64,000 nucleotides of DNA from Flammeovirgaceae bacterium (GTDB taxonomy: Bacteria; Bacteroidota; Bacteroidia; Cytophagales; Cyclobacteriaceae): the NCBI GenBank assembly GCA_023251155.1, contig JAHEZH010000002.1, forward strand, positions 1 through 64,000, given 5' to 3'. Under the pieces are notes generated by a model. It ran no database searches, was not told where the DNA came from, and saw only the letters and a list, made by a program, of their open reading frames with translations. Below are positions 8,765 to 17,970 of the stretch, piece after piece. Positions within the stretch are counted from its first letter, which is position 1. The number at the start of each line of letters is the position of its first letter. The translations under genes and the position numbers were made by a program.

Positions 8765-8863
8765 TCATTAAGAGAGGAAGGGATGGCCAGGAAATAGAAG
8801 CGGAAATCAGGAGCGCTTTGAATCTGGTTCGGAATCGGTTCGTGAATACATCACTCTAAAACA

Positions 8864-8892
8864 AAAAGTCAGGTTCATCACCTGACTTTTTT
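8864..8892. terminator. Bidirectional intrinsic terminator
   Basis: The perfect 11-bp stem AAAAGTCAGGT / ACCTGACTTTT with loop TCATC is followed by T residues and preceded by A residues. It sits between the convergent DUF1080 and DUF1573 genes and can serve both. Confidence 0.85.
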
Positions 8893-8915
8893 ATTGCTGA
8901 CTAAATAAAGTGTGC

Positions 8916-9329
8916 TTATTGAATAGCCGTAACAACCTCGCCACGGATAGCAAGTTGTACAAAGCCATTTTCAACGTTTGAAGTAACCGTGATGGTTTTG
9001 TTGAAACCACCTGCTGCCGCAGCATTGAATGTTGCTTTGATAAATCCTTGTCCGTTTGGAGGGATTGGATCTTTGGTCCAGTCAGGAGTAGTGCAACCGC
9101 AGGATGCCTGCACGTTGGTAATTACCATCGGCACCGCGCCTTTGTTGGTGAATTTGAATTCGTGTGTAACCGGTACACCTTGCTTGATTTTTCCGAAGTC
9201 AAAATTTTGTGAATCGAAAGCGGCCACCGCCACTACCGCAGGTGCTGTCTTTTCAGGAGCTACAGCCGTCTGACTGAAGCCCACCTTGGCACACACTGCC
9301 AATGCCAATAGGAAGAATAATTTTTTCAT
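8916..9329 (-). CDS. Secreted DUF1573 domain protein
   Basis: A 137-residue protein with a signal peptide (MKKLFFLLALAV..., cleavage near GFSQ) and one DUF1573 domain, an Ig-like beta sandwich common in Bacteroidota. The typical features are FDFGKIKQG, HEFKFTNKG and the QASCGCTTPDW motif with its cysteine pair. The molecular role of the family is not established; it is exported and often abundant. A single domain is the usual short form. Convergent with the DUF1080 gene across a shared terminator. Confidence 0.88.
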   Translation of the reverse strand: MKKLFFLLALAVCAKVGFSQTAVAPEKTAPAVVAVAAFDSQNFDFGKIKQGVPVTHEFKFTNKGAVPMVITNVQASCGCTTPDWTKDPIPPNGQGFIKATFNAAAAGGFNKTITVTSNVENGFVQLAIRGEVVTAIQ

Positions 9330-9504
9330 TTTCTGGTCAATTTTGGTTTAAACTTAGTGGGTTTCCCCGAACGATACAAACGTGATACAAATATCCGACC
9401 ATTGCAGTTAACAAGTTTCTAAAAAGTGTTAATGTCTTGTTAAACCCCGCTTTGCGCCAGGAGGGCTGCATCTGCCTGGTATAAATACTCGTTACCTTTA
9501 CAAA

Positions 9505-10770
9505 GTGAGCCGATCCACATTAAGAATAGTTATTATTCTGGCTGCCATCAGCATTGCCGGTATTACCGCCACCCAGATTTACTGGGTGCGCAGGGCGCTG
9601 GAGGTTCGCGAAAACCAGTTTTACCGGGATGTAAATGCCTCATTGCGAAATGTGGCCCAGAAAATCTTCGAGATCAACCGCACTCCTTCATCAGCGAATA
9701 ATCCGGTCAACCAGCTTTCGAGCAATTATTTTACAGTCATGATCAACGGCCCGATAGACGCCAGCCTGCTCGAATTTCTGCTGAAAACAGAGTTTGAAAA
9801 AAGAAATGTGACTTCTGAATTTGAGTACGGCATTTACGACTGCTCAGAGAAATGCATGGTGGGTGGCAATTACATATCACCCAAAAAAGGAAAGACGGTA
9901 GCCTTCCCACAGGCAATACAACTGAAAAACGATGGGTACTATTTTGCCGTGGTCTTCCCTGGCATCGAGGCCAACCTGATCAGCCAGATGGGTATCTGGG
10001 GATTTTCATCTGCTGTGCTACTAGTGGTGATCTTCTTTTTCATTTATACCCTGCTGGTCATTCTGAAACAGCGCAGGCTTTCTGAAGTACAGAAAGACTT
10101 TATCAACAACATGACACACGAGTTTAAGACACCCATCTCCACCATAGCTATTTCTGCCGAGGTGCTAAAAACTCCTGGCATTGTGCAGACACCGGAACGA
10201 TTGCTGAACTATGTCACCATCATTCAAAATGAAAACAACCGGCTGAAGCAGCAGGTAGAGCGCGTACTTCAGATGGCACGATTGGATAAGGAAGACATCG
10301 GATTAAAGAGAGAGCAGCTTGATATTCATGAACTGATCTGTGAAGCAGTCAAAAATATTACGCCTTCACTGCAATCCAAAAACGGCAAAATTAATCTCGA
10401 TCTCAATGCCATGCAGAATAGGGTATCGGTGGATCGCCTTCACTTCACCAATGTGTTTTACAATCTGCTCGACAATGCCATCAAATACAATCCATCGGCA
10501 CCCGAGATCGTGATTAGCACCCGTGCAGACAACAAGATGCTACAGATTTCCGTTTCGGATAATGGAATTGGTATCAAGGAAGAGAATCATAAAAAAGTGT
10601 TCCACAAGTTCTATCGCGTACCTACGGGCAACATTCATGATGTGAAAGGCTTTGGAATAGGGTTGAACTATGTAAAGCTTATTGTTGAAAAACACGAAGG
10701 CAAGGTTTCGTTACGAAGCAACATAGACAAGGGCTGTACGTTTACCATTGAGATTCCTTATATCGATTGA
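9505..10770 (+). CDS. Membrane sensor histidine kinase
   Basis: A 421-residue kinase with two transmembrane helices (about 8-25 and 165-190) enclosing a periplasmic sensor region of ~135 residues. A HisKA domain follows with the phosphoacceptor in MTHEFKTPIS (about His205), then an HATPase_c domain with N box NLLDNAIKYN, G1 DNGIGI and G2 GFGIGL. No PAS or HAMP domain is evident. GTG 9505 is used because a near-consensus -7 box (TAccTTTA, 9493-9500) lies just upstream. The cognate regulator gene follows 18 nt downstream. The signal is unknown. Confidence 0.92.
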   Translation: MSRSTLRIVIILAAISIAGITATQIYWVRRALEVRENQFYRDVNASLRNVAQKIFEINRTPSSANNPVNQLSSNYFTVMINGPIDASLLEFLLKTEFEKRNVTSEFEYGIYDCSEKCMVGGNYISPKKGKTVAFPQAIQLKNDGYYFAVVFPGIEANLISQMGIWGFSSAVLLVVIFFFIYTLLVILKQRRLSEVQKDFINNMTHEFKTPISTIAISAEVLKTPGIVQTPERLLNYVTIIQNENNRLKQQVERVLQMARLDKEDIGLKREQLDIHELICEAVKNITPSLQSKNGKINLDLNAMQNRVSVDRLHFTNVFYNLLDNAIKYNPSAPEIVISTRADNKMLQISVSDNGIGIKEENHKKVFHKFYRVPTGNIHDVKGFGIGLNYVKLIVEKHEGKVSLRSNIDKGCTFTIEIPYID

Positions 10771-10788
10771 CACTAACCATTCCCCTCT

Positions 10789-11466
10789 ATGTCAAAACGA
10801 ATTTTGTTAGTAGAAGATGATCCAGGGCTGGGTTTTGTGATTAAAGACAATCTGGCCATGAAAGGCTATGAGGTCACACTGTGTGCCGATGGAGAGGAGG
10901 GGCAAAAAACATTTCAACAGCATGTTTTTGACTTATGCATCTTTGATGTGATGATGCCAAAGAAAGATGGATTCTCTCTGGCCGAAACCGTACGCGAAAA
11001 GAATAAAGAAATTCCTATTCTTTTTGTCACCGCAAAATCGATGATTGAAGATAAAGTGGCCGGCTTTACTGCGGGGGGCGATGATTATATTACCAAACCA
11101 TTCAGCATGGATGAGTTGTATCTTCGCATCGAAGTTTTCTTAAGACGTACCAGCAACATTTCGCAAAAAGGAGAAACGTTTCAATTAGGTCAGTACAGTT
11201 TTGATAGCCATAACTTCGTGCTGTCCAATGCGACCAGCTCCAAACCATTGACACAAAAAGAAGCGGAGGTACTGAAACTACTTTGCCTTAATAAAGATCG
11301 TGTATTGAAGCGTGAAGAAATACTAAAGGCCGTGTGGGGAGATGATGATTATTTCATGGGCCGGAGTATGGATGTATTCATCTCAAAGCTGAGAAAGTAC
11401 CTGAAAGAAGATCCGGGAGTCCAGATTGTAAACTACCACGGTGTCGGATTCCGGTTGGAGCTCTGA
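10789..11466 (+). CDS. OmpR/PhoB-family response regulator
   Basis: A 225-residue regulator with a receiver domain (acidic pair near residues 10-11, phosphoacceptor about Asp53 in FDVMMPKKDG, Thr in FVTAKS, Lys in ITKPF) and a C-terminal winged-helix DNA-binding domain (about 130-225, with LTQKEAEVLKLL, RSMDVFISKLRKYL and VNYHGVGFRL). Forms a two-gene operon with the kinase just upstream. No target site is apparent in the window. Confidence 0.95.
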   Translation: MSKRILLVEDDPGLGFVIKDNLAMKGYEVTLCADGEEGQKTFQQHVFDLCIFDVMMPKKDGFSLAETVREKNKEIPILFVTAKSMIEDKVAGFTAGGDDYITKPFSMDELYLRIEVFLRRTSNISQKGETFQLGQYSFDSHNFVLSNATSSKPLTQKEAEVLKLLCLNKDRVLKREEILKAVWGDDDYFMGRSMDVFISKLRKYLKEDPGVQIVNYHGVGFRLEL

Positions 11467-11488
11467 TTTTCTTCCCTCATCCATTACA

Positions 11489-12157
11489 TTATGATAATAT
11501 TTCGTGCAGTACCTGCACGGAACGGGCATCGCCAAAACCATCGATGTGGCTGGAGTAAAAGCGAATCAATGCATCCAATATGTTTTTCCGTGAGGAAGAA
11601 GCGATTGGATTGCTGAAAAACGCATCCGAATCCAATAGTTCTTTTAAAACTAACTCTTCATGAACATCTACCAGTCTGCCTCCCAGTACTTCATTGGTAT
11701 TCTGAGGACCAAAGCCTAAATACCTGCTGAGCTGGATCAAAAAAGTAAGATGAAAATTTTCAACACGCTCGCCCATCTGATCCAGAGAAATGAACGAACG
11801 AATAAGAAACTCACACAATTCTGAGGTATGGCTTTCTTCTTTGATACATTTATTAATGATCTCATTCATAAACATCGCAATGGAAGACTTGCGAACGTCT
11901 TTGTTTAACGACTGAAAAGCATATAAGCACCGCACTTCTTTGATGCGCATGATCCCCGCATTCTCGCGGTGATACACCACCAGATCGAGTAAGGTAAGCG
12001 GCTGATACAAGGCCATCTTGCTTCTCGGCGAATTGCTGCGCACCCCATTGACAATGTAACTCTGCAATCCAAAAAGCTCGGTAAAAATAGTGACGATGAT
12101 TGACGTATCACCGTACTTGGTAAATCGAAAAACAACTCCTTTGGTTTTGTGCAGCAC
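11489..12157 (-). CDS. recO: DNA repair protein RecO
   Basis: A 222-residue RecO with the N-terminal OB fold (TKGVVFRFTKYGDTSIIVTIF, shown in part) and a helical C-terminal domain. RecO works with RecR to load RecA on SSB-coated single-stranded DNA. The start is GTG. The length is slightly below the usual ~235-245 aa and no C-terminal zinc cysteines are present, as is common in this phylum. It starts 15 nt after the tdk stop, so the two are probably co-transcribed. Confidence 0.9.
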   Translation of the reverse strand: MLHKTKGVVFRFTKYGDTSIIVTIFTELFGLQSYIVNGVRSNSPRSKMALYQPLTLLDLVVYHRENAGIMRIKEVRCLYAFQSLNKDVRKSSIAMFMNEIINKCIKEESHTSELCEFLIRSFISLDQMGERVENFHLTFLIQLSRYLGFGPQNTNEVLGGRLVDVHEELVLKELLDSDAFFSNPIASSSRKNILDALIRFYSSHIDGFGDARSVQVLHEILS

Positions 12158-12172
12158 AGGGAAACGTTAATC

Positions 12173-12769
12173 TCAACTCTTCGACTCGCGGTTACTCATT
12201 CCTTCCACAAACGACTTGCGGTTGCGCGCCTCGTACTTATCTTTTTCACCCAGCATCACCTGAGCGCTGTCTTCATTGAGGCGATACGAAAAGGAGGCAA
12301 GCTCTCCGGTTTGAGTGCATATCGCATGTACTTTGGTTACAAACTCGGCTACAGCCAAAAGATAAGGCATAGGCCCAAATGGCTTGCCCTCAAAATCCAT
12401 ATCCAGCCCGGCCACAATTACGCGCTTTCCGGAATTGGCGAGTTGATTGCATACATCTACAATGGCCGGATCAAAAAACTGTGCTTCATCGATACCCACT
12501 ACATCGCAGTCGCCTGCTAATAGCACAATATCTCCGGCAAACTGCACCGGTGTGGAGCGTATCTCGCGTGCCGCGTGGGATACAATCCGCTCTTCATGAT
12601 AGCGTTTATCGATAGCGGGTTTAAAAATCTCTACTTTTTGCTGTGCAATCAATGCCCGATTAAGCCTGCGAATCAGTTCTTCTGTTTTACCGGAAAACAT
12701 ACAGCCACAGATTATTTCTATCCATCCGCTTCTCCGGTCCTTGCTGCCTAAATGGGGTTCAATAAACAT
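12173..12769 (-). CDS. tdk: Thymidine kinase (type II)
   Basis: A 198-residue TK1-type thymidine kinase that phosphorylates thymidine in pyrimidine salvage. The P-loop GCMFSGKTEEL, the Walker-B/catalytic DEAQFFD and the lasso region with Tyr (SFSYRL) are present. The structural zinc site normally formed by two CxxC pairs is not seen: in the region after VTKVHAIC only one cysteine remains, with TQTG where the second cysteine would be. I believe this is usual for Bacteroidota enzymes. Downstream is recO, upstream a ferredoxin gene. Confidence 0.93.
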   Translation of the reverse strand: MFIEPHLGSKDRRSGWIEIICGCMFSGKTEELIRRLNRALIAQQKVEIFKPAIDKRYHEERIVSHAAREIRSTPVQFAGDIVLLAGDCDVVGIDEAQFFDPAIVDVCNQLANSGKRVIVAGLDMDFEGKPFGPMPYLLAVAEFVTKVHAICTQTGELASFSYRLNEDSAQVMLGEKDKYEARNRKSFVEGMSNRESKS

Positions 12770-12782
12770 ACATGCAAGTTAT

Positions 12783-12822
12783 TAATTTGAAGACGGTATC
12801 GATTTGAAAATTTGAAAATGAC
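12783..12822. repeat. Short A+T-rich intergenic repeat remnant (TTTGAAAATTTGAAAATG type)
   Basis: Between tdk and the ferredoxin gene, overlapping TTTGAAAA words form a short tandem (GATTTGAAAATTTGAAAATG near 12802-12821). Similar TTTGAA words recur at 23587-23613 and 32751-32775. Probably a member or remnant of a dispersed intergenic repeat family. Confidence 0.35.
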
Positions 12823-12864
12823 ACTGCTCCCTGCCAAAAAATGCCTCTGATTGCACCACCAAAA

Positions 12865-13188
12865 CTAATCTGAATAGCGAAGATGAGGAAGCTTGTACTC
12901 CTCCGCTACACACACAACTACCTCCCCCAAAGGCCTTGACTGACAAGCTAATCGCTCGTTCTCACCGAGCCGGCCTTCTTGCCGGTATCGTTCTTCCGCC
13001 GGTGTAATTGCACTGAAATTTTCCATTCCCTGGATCACAACCATCTTGCAAGTGGTACACCTGCCTTTGCCTCCACAAGCATGCATCCAGTCCACCCCAC
13101 TCTCCAGAAGCAGCTTTAGTGCGCTGGTGCGGGTATCCTGGCCAATAACTTCCTTTTGTGCAAAATTTTCTATCGTTATCTTTACCAT
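12865..13188 (-). CDS. [2Fe-2S] ferredoxin
   Basis: A 107-residue plant/adrenodoxin-type ferredoxin. The cluster ligands are in CGGKGRCTTC plus one upstream-register cysteine set by ACGG and a distal cysteine in LACQSRP. It is a soluble one-electron carrier; its partner is not encoded next to it. The extended family includes ferredoxins that serve monooxygenases or Fe-S cluster assembly. Divergent from the hypothetical gene at 13243. Confidence 0.88.
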   Translation of the reverse strand: MVKITIENFAQKEVIGQDTRTSALKLLLESGVDWMHACGGKGRCTTCKMVVIQGMENFSAITPAEERYRQEGRLGENERLACQSRPLGEVVVCVAEEYKLPHLRYSD

Positions 13189-13242
13189 CAGCGGGCAACT
13201 TAGTGTAACCCGTGGCGTTTTACAACTACTTAAAAAAACCGA

Positions 13243-14256
13243 ATGGACGAACGTTTAAGCCTTAAGGCAGTTGATGACTACAGTGATGACTATTCTTCCA
13301 AAGTGGCGGCCTCTTTCTTTGCAGGCAAAGAGCGGATCACCGGGGCTGAAATACGCAACCTTAGTGCAATTCAACAAGTTAATCTTTTTGTAATCCGCGA
13401 ATTGCTGCATGCATGGAAGCATGAAGGGCAAAAGTTGAGAAGCCCTTACTTTGATTATGCAAACCCGGAAGTAGCCGATGCGCTAACCAAGTTTCACAAC
13501 CTGCTTTCCAATAATATCTCCATCACCAGGGAAAATTTTCAGCCGTTGCTCAAGAAGGCGGTAAGCCGTACACTATACCTGATTGTAGATCCGTATGATT
13601 TCTTTTCTGATTTACTGGAAGGTCAGGTGCAAACTGACGATCTGAAGAACGAAATCAGGTATCTGAAAATCAACAAACCTCCGCTGGAGCGATTGGTACA
13701 ACGTCTTGAAGAGAAGAAACAAACGGAAATCAATGGAAATGGATTCAGCTTACTTGATGCGGTGCTGGAAGAAGTACATTTCACCCCGGAAGATCCGGAA
13801 GAATATTTGAAACAGTTTTCATTGGTTGCTCCGCTTACGTTAGAGAAACTGTACGATCAGAAAACAGAAGAGCCGAAAGTTGTAATGACCGCTGAAGTTC
13901 CTCCTGTTGTTAGTCCGCCACCTGCTTACACGCTACCGCAAGCAAAACAGTTGGAAATTCCGGTGAAGCCCCCTGAACCTAAGAAAGAGGTGAAACAACC
14001 TCAGCCGGTTGCCGCCAATCACCTGGGGAAAATAGGCCGCATTAAAGACAATCTCACCATCAATCAAAAATTCATGTTCACCAAAATACTTTTCAATGGT
14101 GATTTTGAAATTTTTACTGAAGCGATCGACCGATTGGATACATTGGATAACATCAAACAGGCATATCACTACCTGGAACAAAACTATCCGGAGTGGGATC
14201 GCGACAGCGAAGAGTATGAAGAATTTATTGAGCTGGTACAAAAACGATTTTCCTGA
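13243..14256 (+). CDS. Hypothetical two-domain protein (337 aa)
   Basis: Not recognised functionally. The N-terminal ~210 residues are helical and charged, with no signal peptide. A proline-rich linker (about 220-260, PPVVSPPPAYTLPQ, then KPPEPKKEVKQPQP) leads to a C-terminal helical domain of ~75 residues (IKDNLTINQKFMFTKILFNGDF ... AYHYLEQNYPEWD). Similar architecture with this C-terminal domain is, to my memory, common among uncharacterised Bacteroidota proteins. It is cytoplasmic by composition. Convergent with the rodA end of the elongasome operon. Confidence 0.7.
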   Translation: MDERLSLKAVDDYSDDYSSKVAASFFAGKERITGAEIRNLSAIQQVNLFVIRELLHAWKHEGQKLRSPYFDYANPEVADALTKFHNLLSNNISITRENFQPLLKKAVSRTLYLIVDPYDFFSDLLEGQVQTDDLKNEIRYLKINKPPLERLVQRLEEKKQTEINGNGFSLLDAVLEEVHFTPEDPEEYLKQFSLVAPLTLEKLYDQKTEEPKVVMTAEVPPVVSPPPAYTLPQAKQLEIPVKPPEPKKEVKQPQPVAANHLGKIGRIKDNLTINQKFMFTKILFNGDFEIFTEAIDRLDTLDNIKQAYHYLEQNYPEWDRDSEEYEEFIELVQKRFS

Positions 14257-14381
14257 TCAATGAGTTAATTGCCCACGCCGATAATCGGCATCCCTGCTAA
14301 ATAGATCCCACTTTTGAACCGGCCGGGTCTTTTTAGTTTATGACCATCGGTGCGTTCAGGAGAATGACCATCCGAATTAAT

Positions 14382-15650
14382 TTAAATACGCTGAAGCACC
14401 TGGCTTCGGTGTGCATCCAGCTTAAGCAAAACGAAGAGCAGAATAGTAAACGCCAGCAGGGATGAACCTCCGTAGCTAAAGAACGGAAGCGGAATTCCAA
14501 TCACGGGGAATAATCCTACCGTCATGGCGATGTTCACGGCAAAGTGAAAAAAGAAAATACTGGCTACTCCATAGCCATACGCACGCGCAAACCGGTTCTT
14601 CTGTCGCTCCGCTATAAAGATAATGCGGAGTAATAGCGCTACAAATAACCCGATGACCATTAAACTGCCTACCCAACCCCACTCTTCTCCTATCGTACAA
14701 AAAATAAAATCCGTACTCTGTTCAGGCACAAAGTCAAACTTGGTCTGTGTTCCCTCAAGGAATCCCTTACCGAAGAAGCCACCGCTACCAATGGCAATTT
14801 TTGACTGCGTTACATTCCATCCAAAACCCAGTGGATCTGAATCAGGATTAATCAATGCTTTTAACCGGTTTTGATGATGCTGGGGAAGGACGTTGTTAAT
14901 GACATAATCCACGCTCTCAATAACCAGTGAAAGCATCACTGCACCTGCAGTTAACAACACGATCCGCTTCAGTTTTCTTTTACCGAAAAAAATAACGGTC
15001 ACCAGCACCACTGCTACACCGATATGCAGGTAAATCTGATTGCTGACTAATAGCGTGAGTATAAAAATGATGGCCGAACAAAAACCTACAATAATTAAAA
15101 AAGGAGACATCCCTTCACGATAAAACACCACCAGGAATGATGCAAACACCATGGCTGTACCAAAATCCTTTTGCAGAAATATCAAGGCAATCGGGGCACA
15201 CATCAAGGCAAATACGGATAGCTGACTTCGCATATTGTCCATACGAAATCCAACGGTACCGATAAACTTGGCGATGGCCAGGGCAGTAGCTACTTTGGCA
15301 AATTCAGAGGGTTGAATTCCAAACATCCCTATACCCAGCCAGTTTTTGTTACCGCCTACTTCCTTACCAATGAGGGGAACCATGAGCAAAAGAAAAAGCG
15401 CTACTCCATAGATCAGATAGGCAAACGCTTCATAGAAACGCATGTCAATGATGATGATACCCAGAATAAGAATTCCGGATACAACAATGAACATCAACTG
15501 CTTACCCGGGTTATAGCTGAGATCGAAAAGAGACAGGCCATCAAAGTAGACGGCCGCATAAATATTGATCCAACCCATCGTAATCAAGGCCAGGTATAAT
15601 CCGATGCTGTACCAGTCCAGCTTACCCGATATGTCTTCTTCTCTTCTCAA
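14382..15650 (-). CDS. rodA: Peptidoglycan glycosyltransferase RodA (SEDS)
   Basis: A 422-residue polytopic membrane protein of the SEDS family that polymerises lipid II during side-wall elongation together with PBP2. About ten hydrophobic segments are visible, with the family motifs GNKNWLGIGMFGIQPSEFAK and, near the C-terminus, GIPLPFFSYGGSS. It overlaps the upstream mrdA by 4 bp (ATGA type), indicating translational coupling. It is the last gene of the purH-mreBCD-mrdA-rodA block. Confidence 0.96.
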   Translation of the reverse strand: MRREEDISGKLDWYSIGLYLALITMGWINIYAAVYFDGLSLFDLSYNPGKQLMFIVVSGILILGIIIIDMRFYEAFAYLIYGVALFLLLMVPLIGKEVGGNKNWLGIGMFGIQPSEFAKVATALAIAKFIGTVGFRMDNMRSQLSVFALMCAPIALIFLQKDFGTAMVFASFLVVFYREGMSPFLIIVGFCSAIIFILTLLVSNQIYLHIGVAVVLVTVIFFGKRKLKRIVLLTAGAVMLSLVIESVDYVINNVLPQHHQNRLKALINPDSDPLGFGWNVTQSKIAIGSGGFFGKGFLEGTQTKFDFVPEQSTDFIFCTIGEEWGWVGSLMVIGLFVALLLRIIFIAERQKNRFARAYGYGVASIFFFHFAVNIAMTVGLFPVIGIPLPFFSYGGSSLLAFTILLFVLLKLDAHRSQVLQRI

Positions 15651-17461
15651 TTCAGAAATTTTCCTTTCAACACATACTCTTCGATCATTGGCCGGTTGGT
15701 CTGACCCAGTAAATATTTTTCAATCATCAGACTGGCAATCGATGCGGCCGCACGGCCACCGGCACCGGCATCTTCTACATAAACCGAGATGGCTATTTTA
15801 GGATTATCGCGCGGAGCAAAGGCTATGAATACCGCATGATCAGGCAATGGTTTGTTTTGCACCGTTCCGGTCTTACCACACACTACGATATCTTTCAGCT
15901 TGGCGCGATACGTAGCCGTACCTCCATCCACCACCGCTTGCATGGCATCTACGGCCACTTCAAAATACTGAGGATCGATCGTGGTATAATGTTTCTCCGA
16001 ATACTTGGCCATGGGCTTGCCATCTTTACCAATCCCTTTCACCAAATGAGGTATATAGTAGAAGCCACGATTGGCAATAGTAGCCGCAAAGTTGGCCATC
16101 TGTATGGGGACCACCAGGTTTTCGCCTTCACCAATCGCTATCGAATAGATATTTGAGAACTTCCATGGCCGGCCGCCATATAAGCGATCATACAATGCAG
16201 GCGATGGAACAAGTCCACCTTTCTCATTCGGAAGGTCGATACCGAGGCGAGATCCAAACCCGAAACTCTTAATGTGTTTATCCCACTCTTCCAGGCCAAT
16301 GCGCGTGTCTTTGAAAGGATCATTGACTTTTCCTTTGTTCAACATTCTGCGCAGTACTCCATGGAAATACGGGTTACATGAATTGGCAATTGCTCCACGT
16401 AAATCTTCATTACTATGCGGCCCGTGACAATTGATGATGGAGCGGTCACAACGAATACGTGTCTCAGGAGTAATCACCCCTTCCTGCAGGGCCGTCATTG
16501 CCTGAGCAATTTTAAAAATAGAACCTGGCCGATACTGGGCCATTAATGGCCTGTTGAAAAGCGGTTTCAGTGAATCAGTACTGATCTGAACAAAATTGGA
16601 ACTGTAATTTTTTCCGGAGAGCAGATTAGGGTCATACGTTGGGCCGGATACGAGCGATAAAATTTCTCCAGACGATGGTTCTATTGCTACGATGCTTCCT
16701 GCTTTTCCATTCATCAGGTATTCGGCATAGCGTTGAAGGTCAAGATCAATGCCTGTGATCAGATCCTGACCGGGAACCGACAGTGTATCATAGGCGCCAT
16801 TGTTAAATGATCCCTTCTCAATTCCTTTCACATTGCGGAGTTTGAAACGCATACCACGTTTGCCCCGCAGCTGCTCTTCATAGAACGCTTCAATTCCGCT
16901 TTGACCGATATAGTCGCCCTGCTTATAGATACCCGATTTATCTTTTTCCAGTCTGTTCTTACTGATCTCACTTACATAACCAAGCGCGTTGGCCAATGAA
17001 GGCACCGTATAGGAGCGTGTGGTTCTGGCCTGAATATAGAAACCGGTAAATTCATCGAGGTGATCCTGCACGCGGGCAAAATCTTCATTGGAAAGCTGAT
17101 CGATGAACAGCGTGGGCTTAAAGCGCGAATACTCTTTACGCGCTTTCATTTCTTTGAATTTCTTTCTCAGCTCTTCGCGTGAAATCTGGAACACATCACA
17201 AAAACGGGTGGAGTCAAAGTTTTTTACTTCACTGAGAATAACATCAATATCGTATTCCGGAGTATTGTAAACAATGAGCTTCCCGTTACGGTCTTTGATC
17301 AACCCCCGAAACGGATATTCTACCTGCGGGAGTACGGCATTACTATTGGCCAGATCGGCATACTTGTTACTGAGCACCTGAATGGTGAACAGCTTGACCA
17401 GGAAAATGAACCCGACCAGCACAATAATGACCTGAATAATTTCTTTTCTTCCTTCGTTCAT
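15647..17461 (-). CDS. mrdA: Penicillin-binding protein 2 (elongasome transpeptidase)
   Basis: A 604-residue class-B PBP with one N-terminal membrane anchor, a pedestal/dimerisation region starting near the RGLIKDRNG motif, and a transpeptidase domain with SxxK in PGSIFKI, SxN in ANSCNPY and KTGT in CGKTGTVQN. It cross-links peptidoglycan with RodA during elongation. Overlaps mreD and rodA by 4 bp each. Confidence 0.96.
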   Translation of the reverse strand: MNEGRKEIIQVIIVLVGFIFLVKLFTIQVLSNKYADLANSNAVLPQVEYPFRGLIKDRNGKLIVYNTPEYDIDVILSEVKNFDSTRFCDVFQISREELRKKFKEMKARKEYSRFKPTLFIDQLSNEDFARVQDHLDEFTGFYIQARTTRSYTVPSLANALGYVSEISKNRLEKDKSGIYKQGDYIGQSGIEAFYEEQLRGKRGMRFKLRNVKGIEKGSFNNGAYDTLSVPGQDLITGIDLDLQRYAEYLMNGKAGSIVAIEPSSGEILSLVSGPTYDPNLLSGKNYSSNFVQISTDSLKPLFNRPLMAQYRPGSIFKIAQAMTALQEGVITPETRIRCDRSIINCHGPHSNEDLRGAIANSCNPYFHGVLRRMLNKGKVNDPFKDTRIGLEEWDKHIKSFGFGSRLGIDLPNEKGGLVPSPALYDRLYGGRPWKFSNIYSIAIGEGENLVVPIQMANFAATIANRGFYYIPHLVKGIGKDGKPMAKYSEKHYTTIDPQYFEVAVDAMQAVVDGGTATYRAKLKDIVVCGKTGTVQNKPLPDHAVFIAFAPRDNPKIAISVYVEDAGAGGRAAASIASLMIEKYLLGQTNRPMIEEYVLKGKFLN

Positions 17462-17970
17462 CGTCTTCTCCCCGAAGCAAAGTATTGCAACAACACCATT
17501 ACCGTCATCGTGAAAAACAAACTACCAATCACCTTGAGCATGGTGAACCAGAACATCGAAAAACCACCTGCCTCTACAAAGAAGAGGATGAGGTGATGCA
17601 AAAACACCAATGGCATGGTATACACCAAAAACCATTGCACACCATTGACAGCCAGCGTTGGCCCCTCGCCGGCATCATATCCTCCTTGCGGAGTGATCGA
17701 GCTCAACCAATAATTACGAACATAAGCCACCACGACTAACGCCAATGCATGAATACCTAAACTATCATAAAATATATCGACACAAAAGCCCAGTAAAAAC
17801 GCAGCCATCATCAACAGAAGGTTGTTCGTTTCAATGGGTAACAGTAGAATAAAAGCAACGTACAGAAAACAGAAAGAAGTATCAAACAGGACCAGTTTTT
17901 TCAAAACCATTACCTGCAGCAGCAGATAAGCAAAGAAATAGATGAACTGTAATATCCCGTTGCGACTCAT
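17458..17970 (-). CDS. mreD: Rod shape-determining protein MreD
   Basis: A 170-residue protein made almost entirely of hydrophobic helices (five to six), lying between mreC and mrdA with 4-bp overlaps on both sides. MreD is a poorly conserved inner-membrane elongasome component; the identification rests on size, hydrophobicity and position as much as on sequence (FCVDIFYDSLGIHALALV fits the family). Confidence 0.9.
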   Translation of the reverse strand: MSRNGILQFIYFFAYLLLQVMVLKKLVLFDTSFCFLYVAFILLLPIETNNLLLMMAAFLLGFCVDIFYDSLGIHALALVVVAYVRNYWLSSITPQGGYDAGEGPTLAVNGVQWFLVYTMPLVFLHHLILFFVEAGGFSMFWFTMLKVIGSLFFTMTVMVLLQYFASGRRR

